56,803 nucleotides of DNA from Clostridia bacterium (GTDB lineage: Bacteria > Bacillota > Clostridia > Oscillospirales > Acutalibacteraceae), in contig JAFSGP010000003.1 in NCBI GenBank assembly GCA_017440755.1, positions 1-56,803 of the forward strand, in the 5' to 3' direction. The notes beneath the pieces were generated by a model that made no database searches, was not told the DNA's origin, and worked only from the letters and a program-made list of their open reading frames with translations. The translations under genes were made by a program, and so were the position numbers. Shown piece after piece: positions 53,254 through 56,803 of the stretch (positions are counted from its first letter, which is position 1; every line of letters begins with the position of its first letter).

Positions 53254-53510
53254 AGCGGTCCCTCCTTTCGTTCTGTCATGGGACACGATTTCCCGCCGCG
53301 CCAATACTAATGTATTATAATACCTTTATATATTATATTGCATTCTGCGCGGATACGCAAGAGGAATGTAAAAATTCCTGTCGGCGTCCCGCTTTGGCTG
53401 TCGCCGTAAAACCGCCCGCCTTTATTTTGTGCCGAAAAATCGGGCAAAACACCATATCTTGTGGTGCCAAAAAAAGTTTAAAATTTTTTCAAAAAAATGC
53501 GAAAAAACAC

Positions 53511-53539
53511 TTGCAATTTGCGGTTTTTTATAGTATGAT
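53511..53539 (+). promoter_or_regulatory. Promoter of the S10 ribosomal protein operon
   Basis: TTGCAA (53511-53516), 17 bp, TATGAT (53534-53539). Predicted start near 53546, giving a leader of about 365 bases. Confidence 0.8.
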
Positions 53540-53545
53540 AGTCGA

Positions 53546-53912
53546 GCACGCCGTGAACAAGGGGGTAATTTGCGCCTTTTTAGCGGCTTGCAGACTGCAC
53601 GATATGCGATGAAGCGGGAGGTTGCAACTCATCTGAGTTGGTTTTTCCGTGGAGTATGTCCGATTTCAAACCGGGCGAAGGAATACTGTGTGCAGAGGCT
53701 GACAAGGCGGCTTTGTGCGCCTGCCCAACGGGCGGCAATGCCGATTCTTGCGACTTTTTGTCGGCCCTAACTGCGCCAGGACGCTGACACCGGCCCCGGA
53801 GCTTGCCAAGGTGGCAAGCACCGGTTTTTTCATGGAGAGTTACGGAACACCCGGCTCTGTGTACGGTTTATGCGTCGCCCGCCAACCAAAATTTTAAAGG
53901 AGGCGTTTTAAA
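53546..53912 (+). promoter_or_regulatory. S10 operon leader RNA with internal terminator
   Basis: A long, GC-rich noncoding leader. AACTC/GAGTT (53627-53640) is followed by T5. CCGG-CTTGCC/GGCAAG-CCGG (53796-53824) is followed by six T (53825-53830) and forms a complete intrinsic terminator 82 bases before rpsJ. Small frames crossing this region have no ribosome sites. Control by a ribosomal protein such as L4 is plausible by analogy with E. coli but not shown. Confidence 0.7.
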
Positions 53913-54224
53913 GTGGCAGTCAAAGAGAAAATTCGCATTCGCATCAAGGGTTACGATCATCAGTTGGTGGATCAGGCCGCCGGCAAGATCGTGGAGACCG
54001 CACACCGCACCGGTGCTCGCGTTTCCGGTCCCGTACCGCTCCCCACCGAGAGAGAGGTCGTCACCATCCTGCGCGCTGTTCACAAGTACAAGGATGCCCG
54101 TGAGCAGTTTGAGACCCGCACCCACAAGCGTCTGATTGACATCCTCAGACCGTCCAACAAGACCGTTGAGGCCCTGCAGGGCCTTGAGCTCCCCGCCGGT
54201 GTGGACATCGAGATCAAACTGTAA
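53913..54224 (+). CDS. rpsJ: 30S ribosomal protein S10
   Basis: 103 residues. [37 protein letters not shown] and [18 protein letters not shown] are standard S10. The start is GTG 53913 with AAAGGAGG about 8 bases upstream. First gene of the S10 operon. Confidence 0.98.
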   Translation: MAVKEKIRIRIKGYDHQLVDQAAGKIVETAHRTGARVSGPVPLPTEREVVTILRAVHKYKDAREQFETRTHKRLIDILRPSNKTVEALQGLELPAGVDIEIKL

Positions 54225-54367
54225 TCAGCGGTTTGTAAGAGTCCATTTACGCGAGGTCATGTTGGCAAGACACGCTGCTCAGGCATTCGGAACTCCGGGT
54301 CACCCGGAAAGCCGGAATGCAGAGCACACGACGTGTGGCGCCAACCAATAACCAAGGAGGTATAGAC
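54225..54367 (+). promoter_or_regulatory. Structured intergenic RNA between rpsJ and rplC
   Basis: Nested stems: GTTGGC (54261-54266) with GCCAAC (54340-54345), GCTC/GAGC (54277-54280 with 54322-54325), GCATTC/GAATGC (54283-54288 with 54315-54320) and apical CCGGG/CCCGG (54295-54299 with 54303-54307). It ends just before the rplC ribosome site. Noncoding. Confidence 0.65.
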
Positions 54368-55003
54368 ATGCAGAAAGGTATCATTGGCAAGAAGGTCGGC
54401 ATGACGCAGATCTTCGACGCAAAGGGCAACGTCGTTCCGGTGACTGTCGTTGAGGCAGGTCCCTGCGTTGTTGTTCAGAAGAAAACTGTAGAGAACGACG
54501 GCTACGCCGCTGTTCAGCTGGGCTTCGGCGATCTCCGCCCCGCCCAGGTCAACAAGCCTATGAAGGGTCACTTCGATAAGTCCGACGTGGCTCCCAAGCG
54601 CACGCTGCGCGAGTTCCGCTTGGCGGATTGCGATGCGCTGAACGTGGGCGACGTTGTGAAGGCTGACACCTTTGTCGTGGGCGATCACGTGGATGTGGTC
54701 GGCACCAGCAAGGGTAAGGGCTACGCCGGCGCCATCAAGCGCTGGAACTTCTCCCGCCTGAAGGAGTCCCACGGTACGGGTCCCAACGCCCGTCACGCCG
54801 GCTCTCTGGGCGCCTGCTCTTCTCCCTCTCGTGTTTACAAGGGTATGAAGGGCGCCGGCCATCTGGGTGCCGAGCGCGTTACCGTGCAGAACCTGGAAAT
54901 CGTTAAGATCGACGTAGAGAACAACCTGATCGCCATCAAGGGCGCCATCCCCGGCGCTCGCAAGGGCATCGTGCTGATCTCCGACACCGTCAAGAAAGCC
55001 TAA
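54368..55003 (+). CDS. rplC: 50S ribosomal protein L3
   Basis: 211 residues. N-terminal [20 protein letters not shown] and the later [35 protein letters not shown] are diagnostic. ATG 54368 follows AAGGAGG; the frame opens earlier inside the structured spacer. Confidence 0.98.
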   Translation: MQKGIIGKKVGMTQIFDAKGNVVPVTVVEAGPCVVVQKKTVENDGYAAVQLGFGDLRPAQVNKPMKGHFDKSDVAPKRTLREFRLADCDALNVGDVVKADTFVVGDHVDVVGTSKGKGYAGAIKRWNFSRLKESHGTGPNARHAGSLGACSSPSRVYKGMKGAGHLGAERVTVQNLEIVKIDVENNLIAIKGAIPGARKGIVLISDTVKKA

Positions 55004-55020
55004 GGAAGGAGGAATTGTAG

Positions 55021-55644
55021 ATGCCTAACGTATCCATTTATGATATGACCGGCAAGCAGACCGGCACCATGGAGCTGTCCGATGCCATCTTCGGTATCGA
55101 GCCCAACGTGGCCGTGATGCACAGCGCCGTCATTAACTTCCTGGCCAACCAGCGTCAGGGCACCCAGTCCACCAAGACCCGTGCTGAGGTCTCCGGCGGC
55201 GGCAAGAAGCCTTGGCGCCAGAAGGGTACCGGTCACGCCCGTCAGGGTTCCACCCGGTCTCCCCAGTGGACCCACGGCGGTATTGCTCTGGGCCCGAAGC
55301 CCCGCAGCTACCGCTTTGCTCTGCCCAAGAAGGTGCGCCGTCTGGCTCTGAAATCCGCTTTCTCCTCTAAGGTGGCGGCGGACGAGATGCTGGTTCTGGA
55401 GAGCCTGTCCATGGACGAGATTAAGACCAAGACCATCGTGAACATGCTGGCCGCCCTGGGCGCCGATCGCAAGGTTCTGCTGGTCATGGCCGAGAAGGAT
55501 GAGAAGGTGGTTCTGTCCGCCCGTAACATCCCCGGTGTTAAGACCGCTCTGGTCAACACTCTGAACGTGTACGACATTCTGAACTGCGATAAGTTCATCG
55601 TGGTGAAGGATGCCATCGCCCAGATTGAGGAGGTGTACAACTAA
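55021..55644 (+). CDS. rplD: 50S ribosomal protein L4
   Basis: 207 residues. [20 protein letters not shown] and [15 protein letters not shown], the extended loop that lines the exit tunnel, are clear. L4 is the autoregulator of this operon in E. coli. AAGGAGG precedes the start. Its stop overlaps the rplW start (TAATG). Confidence 0.98.
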   Translation: MPNVSIYDMTGKQTGTMELSDAIFGIEPNVAVMHSAVINFLANQRQGTQSTKTRAEVSGGGKKPWRQKGTGHARQGSTRSPQWTHGGIALGPKPRSYRFALPKKVRRLALKSAFSSKVAADEMLVLESLSMDEIKTKTIVNMLAALGADRKVLLVMAEKDEKVVLSARNIPGVKTALVNTLNVYDILNCDKFIVVKDAIAQIEEVYN

Positions 55645-55937
55645 TGAACGCTCGTGACATTATCCTGGCTCCCGTGATCACGGAGAAGTCCGTGGCCGCC
55701 CTGAGCGAGAAGAAGTACACCTTCCGCGTGGCCGACGCTGCTAACAAGATCGAGATCGCTAAGGCGGTCGAAGAGATCTTTGAGGGCACCAAGGTCGCTA
55801 AGGTGAACACCATCAGCATGAAGGGTAAGAAGCGCCGTATGGGTCGTTTTGAGGGTTACACCTCCGACTGGAAAAAGGCAGTGGTTACCCTGACCGAGGA
55901 CTCCAAGACCATCGAGTTCTTTGACGGTCTGTTCTAA
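55644..55937 (+). CDS. rplW: 50S ribosomal protein L23
   Basis: 97 residues. [20 protein letters not shown] at the N-terminus and [20 protein letters not shown] are typical of L23, which forms the docking site for SRP and trigger factor at the exit tunnel. Coupled to rplD by a one-base overlap. Confidence 0.98.
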   Translation: MNARDIILAPVITEKSVAALSEKKYTFRVADAANKIEIAKAVEEIFEGTKVAKVNTISMKGKKRRMGRFEGYTSDWKKAVVTLTEDSKTIEFFDGLF

Positions 55938-56056
55938 TTAGGAGTATACAAGACCGTTTTTCGTGCTGGCAATGTATGGAGGCTCTCGGCCTCCGCTAAG
56001 CCAGGCAAACCGAGGCATCGCCTCGCGTACAGCCTGAATATAGGAGAGTGAATCGA
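55938..56056 (+). promoter_or_regulatory. Structured intergenic RNA between rplW and rplB
   Basis: CTGGC/GCCAG (55966-55970 with 56000-56004) encloses the hairpin GGAGGC/GCCTCC (55978-55983 with 55989-55994); a second hairpin CGAGGC/GCCTCG lies at 56011-56025. No T-run and no open frame. Unusually long for this junction. Confidence 0.6.
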
Positions 56057-56803
56057 ATGGCTATTAAGAATTATAAGCCGACTACTCCCGGCCGCCGCGG
56101 TATGTCCGTTATCGACTATACCCAGCTGTCGAAAGTAGCACCGGAGAAGAGCCTGCTGGCTCCCAAGAACAAAAAGGCCGGTCGTAACAGCTACGGCCGC
56201 ATCACCATCCGTCATCGCGGCGGTGGTAACCGTCAGAAGTACCGTATCATCGACTTCAAGCGTAACAAGCTGGACGTTGTCGGTACCATCATGACCCTCG
56301 AGTATGACCCCAACCGTAGCGCTCACATCGCTCTGGTCCAGTATGAGGACGGCGAGAAGCGTTACATCATCGCTCCCGCCGGCCTGAAGGTTGGCGACAC
56401 CGTGACTGCCGGCGCTTCCGCCGACATCAAGGCGGGTAACGCCCTGCCCCTGAGCAACATCCCCACCGGTACCTTCATTCACAACGTGGAGCTGTACCCC
56501 GGTAAGGGCGCTCAGCTGGCTCGTTCCGCCGGTGTTATGGCCCAGCTGATGGGTAAGGAGAACAACCTGGCTATGATCCGTCTGCCCTCCGGCGAGATGC
56601 GTTATGTGCCCCTGAACTGCATGGCTACCATCGGTCAGGTTGGCAACACCGACCACGCCAACGTGCAGATTGGTAAGGCCGGCCGTAAGCGTCACATGGG
56701 TTGGCGTCCCACCGTTCGCGGTTCCGTCATGAACCCCTGCGATCACCCCCACGGCGGTGGTGAGGGTAAGTCCCCCGTGGGCCGTCCCGGTCCTGTCACT
56801 CCT
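56057..56803 (+). CDS. rplB: 50S ribosomal protein L2 (partial, runs off the window)
   Basis: 249 codons visible; the C-terminal end lies beyond the window. [20 protein letters not shown] at the N-terminus, [20 protein letters not shown], and [19 protein letters not shown] with the catalytically important HPHGGGEG region are standard L2. ATG 56057 has AGGAGAG about 9 bases upstream. Confidence 0.98.
   Translation, partial: MAIKNYKPTTPGRRGMSVIDYTQLSKVAPEKSLLAPKNKKAGRNSYGRITIRHRGGGNRQKYRIIDFKRNKLDVVGTIMTLEYDPNRSAHIALVQYEDGEKRYIIAPAGLKVGDTVTAGASADIKAGNALPLSNIPTGTFIHNVELYPGKGAQLARSAGVMAQLMGKENNLAMIRLPSGEMRYVPLNCMATIGQVGNTDHANVQIGKAGRKRHMGWRPTVRGSVMNPCDHPHGGGEGKSPVGRPGPVTP

Noticed and set aside
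53310..53897. Three short frames (60-100 codons) in the S10 leader
   Set aside because: No ribosome sites, no conserved sequence, and they overlap the promoter and terminator of the leader.

Overview
The window looks like an origin-proximal piece of a GC-rich Clostridia chromosome, most likely a gut Oscillospirales/Ruminococcaceae-type Firmicute. The grounds are the gene order mnmG-rsmG-noc and soj-spo0J with three parS sites, strong Gram-positive ribosome binding sites, many consensus sigma-A promoters, lipobox lipoproteins with Thr-rich linkers, an LCP/undecaprenyl sugar-transferase cluster, and dense short palindromic intergenic repeats of a type common in gut Clostridia. There is no prophage, insertion sequence with a transposase, or CRISPR array.

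Layout. 1-765 is repeat-rich noncoding DNA. 766-4588 carries mnmG, rsmG, a parS site, a 278-bp MITE-like element and noc. 4636-8773 holds a DUF3048 lipoprotein, a tRNA-Arg with a duplicated 5' half, an unusual hairpin array, an AT-rich HAD phosphatase, an MFS exporter and a small membrane protein. 8847-12893 holds a uracil permease, two parS sites and the TRIC-parA-parB operon. 12997-17771 holds a thioesterase, a DUF8091-like gene, a queT gene behind a likely preQ1 riboswitch, and a zinc-type ABC operon. 17804-28748 holds a BspA-like repeat lipoprotein, the MoxR-DUF58-transglutaminase operon, a YfhO-like giant membrane protein and an orphan solute-binding lipoprotein. 28990-29407 is a promoter-structured RNA-terminator-xre unit. 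29535-36430 (minus) is a complete F1Fo ATP synthase operon. 36528-45016 holds a DHH phosphoesterase, split transketolase, MATE, RluA-type synthase, a microprotein, a PTS-IIC-like protein, tRNA-Lys and apt. 45055-49147 (minus) is an exopolysaccharide/cell-wall polymer cluster. 49474-53253 holds a sugar kinase, a small xre regulator with a divergent possible small RNA, and recG. 53511 to the end is the start of the S10 ribosomal operon (rpsJ, rplC, rplD, rplW, partial rplB) with structured leader and intergenic RNA.

How it works together. ParA, ParB (Spo0J), the Noc-like ParB paralogue and the parS sites form the chromosome segregation/nucleoid occlusion module. The ATP synthase c subunit carries a two-carboxylate signature known from a Na+-driven rotor, suggesting sodium coupling. 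LCP, sugar transferase, Glf and the DUF4422 protein probably start, elongate and attach a galactofuranose-containing surface glycan. Several loci look RNA-controlled: queT, the xre gene at 29213, uraA and the S10 operon.

The best candidates for something undescribed are the 29013-29407 unit, which looks like a riboswitch or attenuator controlling a small Xre regulator, and the 50685-51053 unit, where an Xre gene and a short terminated RNA diverge from one palindromic operator. All function calls come from reading motifs and gene order; no database search or folding program was run.
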